Source of the DNA: an uncultured Cytophagales bacterium | Lineage (GTDB): Bacteria; Bacteroidota; Bacteroidia; Cytophagales; Cyclobacteriaceae | Reading direction: 5' to 3' | Assembly (NCBI GenBank): GCA_913057175.1 | Contig: CAJXNP010000001.1 | Coordinates: forward strand, 62,001 to 126,000 | DNA length: 64,000 bases | In this document: piece by piece, positions 1 through 8,789 of the stretch | Layout: the number at the start of each line of letters is the position of its first letter | How positions within the stretch are numbered: the first letter of the stretch is position 1 | Notes under the pieces: model-generated | The model's database searches: none | Told to the model about the DNA's origin: nothing | What the model saw: only the letters and a program-made list of their open reading frames with translations | Made by a program: the position numbers and the translations under genes

Positions 1-16
1 TGAAGATAATTATTTA

Positions 17-847
17 TCAACCGATGGAAATTCTCTTAAACTGGCTTACAGTTAGCCCCGATTTAACTGAATCGAGGTATTTAGCAACTGTAAGTGAGTT
101 GTCTTTTACAAAGGCTTGTTGCAAAAGTGTGTTGTCCTTGAAGAACTTATTTAGTTTTCCTTCGGCAATTTTGTCGATGATGTTTTCAGGTTTACCTTCT
201 TGTCTTGCCTGATCACGTCCGATCTCAAGTTCTCGTTCGATGATAGTTGAGTCGACGCCATCTTTGTCGAGTGCTACAGGATTCATAGCTGCAATCTGCA
301 TCGCCACATCTTTTCCTGCATCTTCTACATCAGAACCGTTTGTATTAGACAAGGCAACTAATACACCGAGTTTGCTGTTGGAGTGGATGTAAGGAATGAC
401 TTTTTCTCCTTCTACCAGCTCGTAAGCAACAATTTCTATTTTCTCACCAATTTTACCAACCATGTCAACGATCTTTTCATTGATTGTCAAATCACCGATT
501 TTCAGGCTTTTCAATGATTCAATGTCACTTGGCTTGTGAGAAAAAGCAACCTCTAGTATTTCATTTCCCAATTCCTGGAAACCATCATTTTTGGCTACAA
601 AATCGGTTTCACAACCCAAAGCGATAAGTGTGGCCAATTTTCCATCATCACTTGTTTTTATGAAAACACCTCCCTCAGAAGTTTCTCGATCAGCTCTCTT
701 TTCAGAAACTTTTTGGCCTTTTTTCCTCAAAATTTCGATGGCTTTATCGAAATCACCATCAGCTTCAACCAACGCTTTTTTACAATCCATCATGCCGGCG
801 CCGGTCATTTGTCTTAGTTTATTGACTTCCTGTGCTGAAATTGCCAT
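17..847 (-). CDS. tsf: Translation elongation factor Ts
   Basis: EF-Ts is the guanine-nucleotide exchange factor that recycles EF-Tu-GDP during translation in the cytoplasm. The 276-residue product starts with the typical N-terminal UBA-like segment (VNKLRQMTGAGMMDCKKAL, about residues 9-27). It then has the TDFVAKN motif (about 81-87) that contacts EF-Tu, and the length fits the family. It lies downstream of rpsB in the same orientation, as in most bacteria, but 86 nt away and separated by a strong hairpin, so its expression may be partly uncoupled from the ribosomal genes. The ATG start is followed directly by the conserved MAISAQEV sequence. Identification is secure. Confidence 0.97.
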   Translation of the reverse strand: MAISAQEVNKLRQMTGAGMMDCKKALVEADGDFDKAIEILRKKGQKVSEKRADRETSEGGVFIKTSDDGKLATLIALGCETDFVAKNDGFQELGNEILEVAFSHKPSDIESLKSLKIGDLTINEKIVDMVGKIGEKIEIVAYELVEGEKVIPYIHSNSKLGVLVALSNTNGSDVEDAGKDVAMQIAAMNPVALDKDGVDSTIIERELEIGRDQARQEGKPENIIDKIAEGKLNKFFKDNTLLQQAFVKDNSLTVAKYLDSVKSGLTVSQFKRISIG

Positions 848-875
848 TGTAGTATTATTTGTTATTTAATGATTT

Positions 876-911
876 AAAAAAAAATTGAACACCGGGAAGA
901 TGTTCAATTTT
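876..911 (-). terminator. Intrinsic terminator or attenuator between rpsB and tsf
   Basis: An 11-bp perfect stem, AAAATTGAACA at 881-891 pairing with 901-911, encloses a 9-nt loop. On the minus strand it is followed by a run of T (complement of A at 876-880). It lies between rpsB and tsf, so minus-strand transcripts would terminate partly here. The A/T flanks make it potentially bidirectional. Confidence 0.75.
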
Positions 912-933
912 TAACATTTTTTGATTTAAAATT

Positions 934-1725
934 TTAATCTTCGGTTTCGTCTTTTTCTTCGGTTACAGCTTCTGGCTGCTCGTCAACCATTTTCTTCTCG
1001 TCTTCGATTTCCTGCCTTTTAGCATCTTCCTTATCTTTTCTTCTCTCCTGAAGACCTTCATCGATAGCTGAGCCGATTTCACTGATAATCAATTGAATAG
1101 ATTTCCAGGCATCGTCGTTTGCGGGAATCGGATAATCAATAACATCAGGGTTACTGTTTGTATCCACCATACCAAAAACCGGGATATTTAATTTGATGGC
1201 CTCTCGAACTGCAATGTGTTCTCTTTTCACGTCGACTACAAATAAAGCAGCAGGCAAACGAGTTAATTCAGAGATACCTCCAAGGGTCTTCTCCAGCTTT
1301 TCCCTTTCCCTGGTGATCATCAATCGCTCGCGTTTTGCAAGGTTTTGATATGCTTCATCCTTCATCAACTTATCAATCGAAGCCATTTTCTTAAGTGACT
1401 TTCTGATGGTAGCAAAGTTAGTCAACATACCACCCAACCATCTTTCCGTCACGAAAGGCATCTTGTGCTTTGCAGCTTCTGTAGCTACAATGTCTTTCGC
1501 CTGTTTTTTAGTTGCTACAAACATCACTTTTCTTCCCGATCGAACGATCGTTCTGAGAGCTTCTTTTGCGCTTTCTAAAGAAACAAGAGTCTTATTTAAA
1601 TCGATGATGTGAATGCCATTTTTCTCCATGAAAATGTATGGAGCCATACGCGGATCCCATTTCCTGGTCAAGTGTCCGAAGTGAACACCGGCATCCAGTA
1701 GATCTTTATATTCTATTTTACCCAT
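934..1725 (-). CDS. rpsB: 30S ribosomal protein S2
   Basis: S2 is a late-assembling protein of the small ribosomal subunit that helps recruit S1. The 263-residue product has the hallmark N-terminus with GVHFGHLTRKWDPRM (about residues 13-27), the FVTERWLGGMLTNF motif (about 90-103) and the PVFGMVDTNSNPDVIDYPIP motif near residue 190. A charged Glu/Lys-rich tail of about 30 residues at the C-terminus is common in Bacteroidota S2. It sits 10 nt after rpsI and before tsf in a ribosomal operon that runs on the minus strand from rplM. Confidence 0.97.
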   Translation of the reverse strand: MGKIEYKDLLDAGVHFGHLTRKWDPRMAPYIFMEKNGIHIIDLNKTLVSLESAKEALRTIVRSGRKVMFVATKKQAKDIVATEAAKHKMPFVTERWLGGMLTNFATIRKSLKKMASIDKLMKDEAYQNLAKRERLMITREREKLEKTLGGISELTRLPAALFVVDVKREHIAVREAIKLNIPVFGMVDTNSNPDVIDYPIPANDDAWKSIQLIISEIGSAIDEGLQERRKDKEDAKRQEIEDEKKMVDEQPEAVTEEKDETED

Positions 1726-1735
1726 TATTCTAATT

Positions 1736-2122
1736 TTAACGTTTACTGAATTGGAATCTTCTTCTGGCTTTTCTTCTTCCGTATTTCTTACGTTCTACCA
1801 TTCTCGAATCCCTTGTCAAAAATCCTTCCTTTTTCAAAGGCGATTTATTGTCTTCGTCAAGCTCAACCAGTGCTCTGGAGATTGCCAGACGAATTGCCTC
1901 GGCTTGTCCTTTAAAACCGCCGCCATCCACATTTACCTGGATATCAAACTGACCATCTTTTTCAAGCAACACCAGCGGTTGCTTAACGATGGTTCTCATG
2001 ATCTCTTCCGGAAAATAAGCTTCGAGGGATTTACCATTAACAGTAACTTCTCCTTTACCCGACTCAAAGTACACCCTTGCAATCGAGGTTTTTCTTCTTC
2101 CTATCGTGTTAATCTGATCCAT
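1736..2122 (-). CDS. rpsI: 30S ribosomal protein S9
   Basis: S9 is a small-subunit protein whose basic C-terminal tail reaches the P-site tRNA. The 128-residue product shows [12 protein letters not shown] at the N-terminus and ends in the diagnostic [16 protein letters not shown] tail. It starts 2 nt after the rplM stop codon, the nearly universal rplM-rpsI pairing, so the two are translated from one message. Confidence 0.97.
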   Translation of the reverse strand: MDQINTIGRRKTSIARVYFESGKGEVTVNGKSLEAYFPEEIMRTIVKQPLVLLEKDGQFDIQVNVDGGGFKGQAEAIRLAISRALVELDEDNKSPLKKEGFLTRDSRMVERKKYGRRKARRRFQFSKR

Positions 2123-2124
2123 GC

Positions 2125-2568
2125 TTAAAACTTAATTTCTTTAGGTTTCTGAGCTTCATGTGGATGCTCAGCATCATTGTAAACGTACAAATTGTTGAAT
2201 AACTTCCTGCCTAATCTGTTTTTAGGCAACATTCCTCTAACTGCTCTTTCAACGAGCAGTGCCGGTGACTTGGAAAAAACCTGTCTGGGAGTCGCTGATC
2301 TCTGACCACCCGGGTACCCCGTGTGCCTGATCAAAGATTTGTCATCCCATTTTTTTCCTGTCATTCTGATCTTGCTCGCGTTGATGACAATTACTCTGTC
2401 ACCACAATCTACATGGGGAGTGTAGCTGGCCTTGTGCTTTCCTCTTATAATCCGAGCAACCTGGCTGGCGAGACGTCCTAAGATCTGATCTTCAGCGTCA
2501 ACCACTACCCACCCCTTTTCAACGGTAGCATCATTTGCCGAAACAGTCTTATAACTTAATGTATCCAC
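2125..2568 (-). CDS. rplM: 50S ribosomal protein L13
   Basis: L13 is an early-assembly protein of the large subunit. The 147-residue product contains [16 protein letters not shown] near residue 21, the [19 protein letters not shown] segment (about 56-74) and the [16 protein letters not shown] motif (about 109-124), all diagnostic. It is the first gene of the rplM-rpsI-rpsB-tsf operon and follows a well-formed Bacteroidota promoter. Confidence 0.97.
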   Translation of the reverse strand: MDTLSYKTVSANDATVEKGWVVVDAEDQILGRLASQVARIIRGKHKASYTPHVDCGDRVIVINASKIRMTGKKWDDKSLIRHTGYPGGQRSATPRQVFSKSPALLVERAVRGMLPKNRLGRKLFNNLYVYNDAEHPHEAQKPKEIKF

Positions 2569-2619
2569 TTATTAATTATTTATAAATTTATTTAAAATTC
2601 CGCCCTTTAAAACGGGACG

Positions 2620-2650
2620 CAAAGATATGAGCTTATTTTTTGAAAAACAA
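2620..2650 (-). promoter_or_regulatory. Bacteroidota-type promoter for rplM operon
   Basis: Read on the minus strand, a TTG (complement of 2648-2650) is followed after exactly 20 nt by TATCTTTG (complement of 2620-2627). This matches the TTG-N(17-23)-TAnnTTTG consensus described for the Bacteroidota primary sigma factor. The -7 box is about 50 nt upstream of the rplM start, leaving a leader that could hold an autoregulatory element. Confidence 0.75.
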
Positions 2651-2664
2651 TCCGTACGGCAAAA

Positions 2665-3387
2665 CTATTTTGAATGAGAAAATTTTTGCATTTGACGAAG
2701 GATGGCATGTATGTCTTTAGGGTACTCGGCCTCTATATATAAGGTGTCCCCATCTGGATTTTTGAACTTGATGGAGTACGAATGCAAAGCCACCCTGTCC
2801 ATTAGGGGTCTTTCTTCTTCATATTTTCCAATGTTGTATTTCGGTTTGTATTGAGAAAGAAAAAATGGTTGTCCGCCATAACTGACATCTCCAACAATGG
2901 GCCTTTCCATAGCTGATAAATGGACCCTGATCTGATGCGTTCGGCCTGTCACAGGATTGCATTCCATAAGGGAGTGAAATTTAAACACTTCAAGTGTATT
3001 AAAAACGGTGTGTGATTCTTTCCCGGAAACCGTGTCAATTTTGACGAGTCCACTATTCAATGCCTTGATGGGAGCGCTAAACATGATATATTCCAATGTA
3101 TTTGTGCCGTGAACTACTGCATGATAAATCTTATTGACACTCCTGTCAGCAAATTGTTTGTTGAGATGTTTATATGCTATTTCATTTTTGGCCAAAACAA
3201 GGATTCCGCTGGTCTCTTTATCTAACCTATGACATACCTGCAGGACCGGATTATACTCTCTGGCGAGTTTTAAAATATTGGTATTGGACGCTCTATCCTC
3301 TAAAGTTGATATACCATAAGGCTTATTTATCACCACATAATCTTCGTCTTCTTTAATGATCAGTTTGTCGAATTCTATTTTTTTCAT
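2665..3387 (-). CDS. RluA-family 23S rRNA/tRNA pseudouridine synthase
   Basis: Enzymes of this family isomerise specific uridines in rRNA or tRNA to pseudouridine. The 240-residue product has the catalytic HRLDKETSGILVLAKN motif (about residues 54-69, with the nucleophilic Asp in RLD) and the GRTHQIRVH motif (about 147-155). There is no N-terminal S4 domain, so it resembles the short RluA/RluC/TruC-like forms rather than RluD. The substrate position cannot be told from sequence alone. It is on the same strand as the ribosomal operon but lies upstream of its promoter, so it is transcribed separately or reads into that operon. Confidence 0.9.
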   Translation of the reverse strand: MKKIEFDKLIIKEDEDYVVINKPYGISTLEDRASNTNILKLAREYNPVLQVCHRLDKETSGILVLAKNEIAYKHLNKQFADRSVNKIYHAVVHGTNTLEYIMFSAPIKALNSGLVKIDTVSGKESHTVFNTLEVFKFHSLMECNPVTGRTHQIRVHLSAMERPIVGDVSYGGQPFFLSQYKPKYNIGKYEEERPLMDRVALHSYSIKFKNPDGDTLYIEAEYPKDIHAILRQMQKFSHSK

Positions 3388-3571
3388 TTAATTAGAATGT
3401 ATTTCTTTAAGCGCCAACCAATAACTTCCAATATTTCAAGCGTTTATAAATGTTTAATTTTTGCATTAAAAATTACATTGTACGGATAGACCGTCATAAT
3501 CGCATTTGAATAGTAGAATTTTCTTGATTACTTGGTCTTATAATTTTTTAGAGGCTTAAATAATAATAATT

Positions 3572-3676
3572 ATGTTTTTCTTAGTTTCATCTTTTTTCGT
3601 TATAGCTTTAACTATGGCCATCGGAGTAGGCTACACAGTTTCGCTTTACATTGATAAGTTATTTAAGGATAAATAA
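3572..3676 (+). CDS. Putative 34-residue single-pass membrane protein
   Basis: The short reading frame begins ATG-TTT-TTC and encodes 34 residues. About 20 hydrophobic residues (FFLVSSFFVIALTMAIGVGY) are followed by TVSLYIDKLFKDK, a short basic tail. The composition and layout fit a small inner-membrane protein with its N-terminus outside and a positive cytoplasmic tail. It is followed by a weak AATAATT/AATTATT hairpin. It sits alone in a gap of about 345 nt between two minus-strand genes. I do not recognise a family, and no clear promoter box was found. The case rests on its coherent membrane-protein composition, so it could be a chance frame. Confidence 0.45.
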   Translation: MFFLVSSFFVIALTMAIGVGYTVSLYIDKLFKDK

Positions 3677-3732
3677 TTTTTTCGGGAATTATTAAATTCT
3701 TATCGAATATCAAACAATACTAATTCCTGGGG

Positions 3733-4785
3733 TTACTCCTCAGGAATGACACTCTTTTTGAGGGTAAACCAAAAGGTTGACCCCTCTCCCAGGGTGCTCT
3801 TAACTTTTATCTGAGAGTTATGAGCTTCTACGATGTGCTTGACAATTGATAGTCCCAGGCCTGACCCACCCTTGTCTTTAGACCGGCTTTTATCAACCCG
3901 GTAAAACCTTTCGAAAATTCTCCTCAGATCATTTTGAGGAATACCAACACCGTTGTCTGAAACAAAGACACCCACTGAACCATTATTCTCCTTTAAATCA
4001 ATTTCAACTTTACCAAGTCCCTCTTTCTTATATTTTAGAGCGTTGGAGACCAAATTGAGCAAAACCTGGTAAATCTTATGCTTATCAGCATTCACCATTA
4101 CATTTTTAGGACAATTCTCACCAATTTTTAATTGAAGCTCCCTTTTTTCGGCTTTGCCTTCGAATTGATCATAGACCTCCTCCACAATCTTGTATAAGTT
4201 AAAATCTTCGAATTCCATGGAAATGGCGCCTGTCTCCATTTTAGAGATTGTCAGCAAGTCCTGAACAAGCCTATCCAGACCATCCAGACTTCTTGCGGCC
4301 TTTTTCAGAAACCTGTTTCTTACGTTCTTATCCTTAACAGCCCCGTCCAAAAGTGTATGCACAAAACCCTGTGCAGCAAAAATTGGGGTTTTTAATTCAT
4401 GCGATATGTCGGCAATGAACTCTCTTCGAAATGCCTCAGCCTTCTTTAGGTTTTCAATTTCCTGTTGTTTGAGCCTGGCATAGGTGAATATCTCTTCATT
4501 GACTCTGGAAAATATGTTGCTCTTGCCATCAGGTTCCTGTGTATCCAGGGTTTTGAAATTTTCCTCTTTCAGCTTCTCCAGCTTACTTTCAATCTTATTG
4601 ATCTCTGAAAAAATAAAAAAATCGAAGACAATGAAGGTAAGAATATAAGTAGAGGAAAAGGCAATGAGCAAACAAACGATCAACCCGTAATATGTCACAC
4701 CATCTACAAGTGACAAAAAAGCGGTTGTGATAATTGAAATCGAAACGGCTAGTAGTAAAGCCAGATTCTTTGAGCTGGAGATCAT
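3733..4785 (-). CDS. PhoR-like membrane sensor histidine kinase
   Basis: This is a two-component sensor kinase of the PhoR/ResE/WalK type. The 350 residues comprise two transmembrane helices (about 8-28 and 33-57) with almost no periplasmic loop. A coiled-coil linker follows, then a HisKA dimerisation domain with ISHELKTP (phospho-acceptor His about residue 128) and a HATPase domain with the NLVSNALKY N-box, DNGVGIP and GSGLGLSIVKH. The missing sensor loop suggests that it senses the membrane, partner proteins or a cytoplasmic signal. It starts 9 nt after the stop of the upstream response regulator and surely forms a pair with it. Phosphate control is plausible by family, but no pst genes are nearby. 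Confidence 0.93.
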   Translation of the reverse strand: MISSSKNLALLLAVSISIITTAFLSLVDGVTYYGLIVCLLIAFSSTYILTFIVFDFFIFSEINKIESKLEKLKEENFKTLDTQEPDGKSNIFSRVNEEIFTYARLKQQEIENLKKAEAFRREFIADISHELKTPIFAAQGFVHTLLDGAVKDKNVRNRFLKKAARSLDGLDRLVQDLLTISKMETGAISMEFEDFNLYKIVEEVYDQFEGKAEKRELQLKIGENCPKNVMVNADKHKIYQVLLNLVSNALKYKKEGLGKVEIDLKENNGSVGVFVSDNGVGIPQNDLRRIFERFYRVDKSRSKDKGGSGLGLSIVKHIVEAHNSQIKVKSTLGEGSTFWFTLKKSVIPEE

Positions 4786-4794
4786 GCCATAAAA

Positions 4795-5481
4795 TTAGGC
4801 TAATTCAAATTTATAGCCTACTCCCTTGACGGTTTTAATGTATCCTTCACCAATTTTCTCCCGGACTTTTCTCACATGCACATCTACGGTTCTAGCCAGA
4901 ACATACACGTCTGTTCCCCAAATATTTTGAAGCAGGTCATCACGGCTAAAGACTTTATTTGGATTTTGTGCCAAAAAATAAAGTAATTCAAATTCTTTTT
5001 TGGGAAGGGAAAACTGTTCGCCGCGAAGTGTTACGATATAGCTTGTTTTATCAATCGCCAGATCGCCAATGGTAATCTGGTTCATGTCCTTAGTTTTTTG
5101 CTCCCCTCTTCTGAACATGGCGCTGATCCTGCTAGTCAAAGCGCGAGGTTTAATGGGTTTGGTAATATAATCATCCGCTCCTATATCAAAAGCTGCAACC
5201 TCTGAATATTCTTCAGACCGAGCTGTCAAAAATAAAATATAGGTATCATACAATTCCGGAATATCCCGAAGCTGGCGACAGGTTTCTACTCCATCTTGGT
5301 CGGGCATCATGATATCGAGGATCACTAAATCAGGTTGAAAAGTTTTGGCAATTTCTACGGCTTTTTTACCGTTTGCTTCTGTAACAACATTAAAACCCTC
5401 CTTCTTAAGATTGTATTTTAAAAGTTCAAGAATATCAGGCTCGTCATCAACGACTAAGATCTTTTTTCCTTTGCTTGACAT
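4795..5481 (-). CDS. OmpR/PhoB-family response regulator
   Basis: This DNA-binding response regulator has an N-terminal receiver domain (ILVVDDEPDILELL, with phospho-acceptor Asp in LVILDIMMPDQDG and Lys in ITKPIKP) and a C-terminal winged-helix domain (SRDDLLQNIWG, RTVDVHVRKVREKIG, TVKGVGYKF). I chose the ATG at 5481, giving 228 residues, because MSSKGKKILVVDDEP is the usual family start. An upstream in-frame start would add 18 hydrophobic residues that no OmpR-type regulator needs. It is co-transcribed with the kinase downstream. Confidence 0.93.
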   Translation of the reverse strand: MSSKGKKILVVDDEPDILELLKYNLKKEGFNVVTEANGKKAVEIAKTFQPDLVILDIMMPDQDGVETCRQLRDIPELYDTYILFLTARSEEYSEVAAFDIGADDYITKPIKPRALTSRISAMFRRGEQKTKDMNQITIGDLAIDKTSYIVTLRGEQFSLPKKEFELLYFLAQNPNKVFSRDDLLQNIWGTDVYVLARTVDVHVRKVREKIGEGYIKTVKGVGYKFELA

Positions 5482-5631
5482 GGTCAGACTATCTATTAAA
5501 AATTTTAAACCGAGACAAATTAATGCGAAGCACACATAATATGAAAATAAATTTATCTCAGAATGTTAAGGATAACAATTTATTAATAAAGAGATTACCA
5601 TTTGTTCATTGAAATAGGCAAAAAGGTGTCC

Positions 5632-6423
5632 TTATTTTCCGGAGTGATAATCCTTGATATCTATTTCCAAAGCTCCTATAAACAACTCTGCTTTCACTTT
5701 CAGGGGTATTTTTTTCTTGTCATCTGATAGCCAGGCGCGAATTGGATTCCTTCCTTTAAATAGCGAATTATCCGGCATAATCGGACTTATTACTAAGGCA
5801 TCATATGTTCCAACTTTGGTTTTAAGTTCTTCCTTTCCCAAATATTCAACTTTCATGTGATATAGCGTATCATCAAAAAACCCTTCTATTTGAAAAATCT
5901 GATTCTTTCTTATGGTGTCAAAATCAAATGTCCTGAGGTAATAATAACCGCTGACAAGGTCCTGAACATTATTTGGAATGGGAAAGCTTTCTTTCTCTTT
6001 TAGTTTCCCCGAATGCTTATCCAATCGGTGCACTTCTGCTAATTCGGTATAATGATCAAAATCTACGATTTCTTTTTTTCTGTATTTCCCTTCCGCGATG
6101 TAGCGATAAAAACGATGAGGTACGATAGCAGATGTATCTATGTAAGATCCCCAATTATCCCGCACACGGAGCATCATATCAAAAAAGCCAATCGTATTTC
6201 CATAAATATCTACCTTATAACAAGGCCTGCCATTCATCCAATGGACTTTTTCATCGATCTCCATGACCCCTTCAGCTGCATTAATTAGTCCGTAATGCAC
6301 CCTGTACTCAATCCTTTCCCCTCGCTTTAGACTTTGTTGTTGTAAAGACCTGTAAGAATATTTGTCAGCAAATGTAAAGGCAAACACAAAAACCAATATG
6401 ATGTATATCCAAATCCTTTTCAT
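5632..6423 (-). CDS. Secreted DUF3108 protein
   Basis: The 263-residue protein has an N-terminal signal or anchor segment (IWIYIILVFVFAFTFA, about residues 4-19). It then has a DUF3108-type beta-rich domain that begins with the GERIEYRVHYGLINAAEG segment (about 36-53) and ends near IPLKVKAELFIGALEIDIKDY. DUF3108 proteins are periplasmic and of unknown biochemical role. In Bacteroidota they are common near envelope genes. It is followed at 49 nt by a minus-strand aminopeptidase gene lying upstream of it, so the two may be co-transcribed. Function remains unknown. Confidence 0.8.
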   Translation of the reverse strand: MKRIWIYIILVFVFAFTFADKYSYRSLQQQSLKRGERIEYRVHYGLINAAEGVMEIDEKVHWMNGRPCYKVDIYGNTIGFFDMMLRVRDNWGSYIDTSAIVPHRFYRYIAEGKYRKKEIVDFDHYTELAEVHRLDKHSGKLKEKESFPIPNNVQDLVSGYYYLRTFDFDTIRKNQIFQIEGFFDDTLYHMKVEYLGKEELKTKVGTYDALVISPIMPDNSLFKGRNPIRAWLSDDKKKIPLKVKAELFIGALEIDIKDYHSGK

Positions 6424-6472
6424 TCAAAAAAAGTTGATCCAACACAGAAGCCAAGCAATTACTTTACCAATA

Positions 6473-7501
6473 TCACAATGAAGGGTATCTTTGAGTATAG
6501 TCGGCCAGTAAATTTTTTATATTACCATGATATTTAATTTTCAATTCACTCTCCAATATTTCCATCTCGCCATTGTAACGAATATAAGACATAAAAAAGG
6601 TGTTGTTTATGTCCCTTTCATCCAAATATCTACGATATGCTGGCAAATTAGATAAACCGAGTGTATCAATATTTTCTAGTATCTGATTGATGGTTTCGTA
6701 TTTTACTTTTTTCTTTTCCTCAATGCTCATGTCAGCAGAAAAATTAGCATAAACGGAGTCAAGTACCAGGGCACCCTTTAAAATATGATCGACATATTTT
6801 CTTCTGTCAGTCCAGTGATTGATATAATTCTGATATTCATCTGAACCTTCCCCATACTTATTCTTTAAAAATAATCTTGCCCCATGAGAACCGATAAAAG
6901 TTGCCAGATTTTCATTGAACTTAAGGCTGTCCTTTACAAACAAAGTTCCATGTGTCAATTCATGAATGATGGTTTCGGCAAGATAGCCATCTCCTCTATT
7001 CAACATTTCGGACAATATTGGATCTTTGAACCAACCTAAAGTCGACCATCCTCCTGCTGTTCGAATATTCGTGTCAAATCCCTCTTCCTTTAATTTGGTT
7101 TCTTCCTTCACAGCCCTTTCTTCTTCAAAAAACCCTTTATATGAAAATGAGCCGATAACCGGAAACTTAAATTTTTTCTGCTCGAAACTAAATGGCTGAC
7201 AAGCGGAAACAACGAACATTAAGGGGCTCCCTTTCTGATCGTACATGGAAGAATAATTTTCTGAATACTTAACTCCAAGTGAATCAAAAGCAAACTTCTT
7301 AATCTCCCCAACCAATTCCAACTTTGCCTTTAAGGAATCCGGAAAATCCGGATCGGATAACCACTCTTCATTTGGTCTGGCATTCCAGACAATCTCAATC
7401 TGACCTTTTGCCTGACTAATTCCATAGTCAATCAACTTAAAATTAGCTATGACCAGAATTACTAAAATTATTACCAAAGAATAAAAAATCTTCTTTTTCA
7501 T
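6473..7501 (-). CDS. Membrane-anchored zinc aminopeptidase (COG4324 type)
   Basis: This is a predicted metallopeptidase of the aminopeptidase family PF10023/COG4324. The 342-residue product has an N-terminal membrane anchor (about residues 5-22). A gluzincin active site follows: HELTH at about residues 180-184, with a candidate third zinc ligand Glu in NENLATF about 14 residues later. The GGWSTLGWFKDPIL segment just before the zinc site is characteristic of the family. The catalytic domain should face the periplasm. The natural substrate is unknown. It lies upstream of the DUF3108 gene with a 49-nt gap, suggesting co-transcription. Confidence 0.82.
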   Translation of the reverse strand: MKKKIFYSLVIILVILVIANFKLIDYGISQAKGQIEIVWNARPNEEWLSDPDFPDSLKAKLELVGEIKKFAFDSLGVKYSENYSSMYDQKGSPLMFVVSACQPFSFEQKKFKFPVIGSFSYKGFFEEERAVKEETKLKEEGFDTNIRTAGGWSTLGWFKDPILSEMLNRGDGYLAETIIHELTHGTLFVKDSLKFNENLATFIGSHGARLFLKNKYGEGSDEYQNYINHWTDRRKYVDHILKGALVLDSVYANFSADMSIEEKKKVKYETINQILENIDTLGLSNLPAYRRYLDERDINNTFFMSYIRYNGEMEILESELKIKYHGNIKNLLADYTQRYPSL

Positions 7502-7704
7502 GTAGATATTTAAAAATATATTTAGGATAATGTTAATTTTTTTAGCAAATTATACTTAGTTTTAAATTACTGATTTACTGACAATTGGATATTTCATTTT
7601 AAACTTATACTCAAAAACCAACTTTTCTAACCAATAAAATTAGTATTGTTAATTGATTTTTGATATGCTAAATTCGACTTAATAATTCCCGAAAATAATT
7701 AATT

Positions 7705-8757
7705 ATGACAGATAAAAGCGAAAAATTTAAGGCTCTTCAGCTCACCATAGACAAACTTGAAAAAACCTATGGGAAAGGTGCTGTAATGAAACTGAGTGAT
7801 GAAAGAGTAATTGACATACCTGCCATACCAACTGGTTCATTAACATTAGACCTTGCACTTGGAATTGGTGGAATCCCCAGAGGAAGAATTATCGAGGTAT
7901 ATGGACCTGAATCTTCCGGTAAAACCACATTGGCCATGCATTGCATTGCCGAAGCTCAAAAAAACGGTGGATTAGCCGCCTTTATTGATGCAGAGCATGC
8001 ATTTGACAAAACCTATGCTGAAAAACTGGGGATTGACACGGAAAACCTTTTGATTTCACAACCTGATAACGGGGAACAAGCTCTTGAAATTGCCGAACAC
8101 CTGATCCGGTCGGGAGCGATTGATATAATTGTTATCGACTCAGTAGCCGCTTTGGTTCCGAAAGGTGAGTTGGAAGGCGAAATGGGTGACAGCAAAATGG
8201 GTCTGCAAGCCCGGTTAATGTCACAAGCCTTAAGAAAACTTACCGGTACAATCAATAAAACTGGTTGTTCGTGTATTTTCATCAACCAGCTAAGAGAAAA
8301 AATAGGCGTGATGTTTGGAAACCCTGAAACGACAACAGGTGGTAATGCATTGAAGTTTTATGCCTCGGTAAGACTAGATATTAGAAGAATCGGTCAGATC
8401 AAGGAAAGCGCCGACAATGTTTTAGGAAACAGAACCAGGGTAAAAGTTGTTAAAAATAAGGTTGCTCCCCCATTTAAAGTGGTAGAGTTCGACATCATGT
8501 ATGGACAGGGGATTTCCAAAGTAGGTGAGATCATCGATCTGGGTGTTGAATTGGAGATTATTCAAAAGTCCGGATCGTGGTTTAGTTATGATGGAAACAA
8601 ACTTGGACAAGGCCGCGATGCTGTCAAAACTTTACTCTTGGATAATCCCGAGTTGATGGAAGAGCTTGAAGCTAAAATTAAGGAGAAAGTAGCCCCACCA
8701 CCCCCTAAGGAAAAAGTTAACGTCAACTCTAACGGAAAAGTAGAAGAAGAAAGTTAG
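7705..8757 (+). CDS. recA: Recombinase A
   Basis: RecA forms filaments on single-stranded DNA, drives homologous recombination and stimulates LexA-type autocleavage. The 350 residues include the Walker A motif GPESSGKTT (about 72-80), the [10 protein letters not shown]-type Walker B region ([18 protein letters not shown]), the L2 loop [19 protein letters not shown] and the canonical C-terminal domain. The tail is lysine- and proline-rich. It is monocistronic, with a terminator immediately after the stop. No obvious SOS box could be assigned; Bacteroidota LexA sites are poorly defined. Confidence 0.98.
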   Translation: MTDKSEKFKALQLTIDKLEKTYGKGAVMKLSDERVIDIPAIPTGSLTLDLALGIGGIPRGRIIEVYGPESSGKTTLAMHCIAEAQKNGGLAAFIDAEHAFDKTYAEKLGIDTENLLISQPDNGEQALEIAEHLIRSGAIDIIVIDSVAALVPKGELEGEMGDSKMGLQARLMSQALRKLTGTINKTGCSCIFINQLREKIGVMFGNPETTTGGNALKFYASVRLDIRRIGQIKESADNVLGNRTRVKVVKNKVAPPFKVVEFDIMYGQGISKVGEIIDLGVELEIIQKSGSWFSYDGNKLGQGRDAVKTLLLDNPELMEELEAKIKEKVAPPPPKEKVNVNSNGKVEEES

Positions 8758-8759
8758 AA

Positions 8760-8789
8760 AAAAGCCGTCGGAAGACGGTTTTTTTTTAA
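8760..8789 (+). terminator. recA intrinsic terminator
   Basis: A CCGTC-GGAA-GACGG hairpin follows the recA stop directly. It is followed by nine T residues, a textbook rho-independent terminator. Confidence 0.8.

Noticed and set aside
5481-5535. Longer N-terminus for the response regulator
   Set aside because: The extra 18 residues are hydrophobic and not expected in an OmpR-type regulator; the ATG at 5481 gives the normal start.
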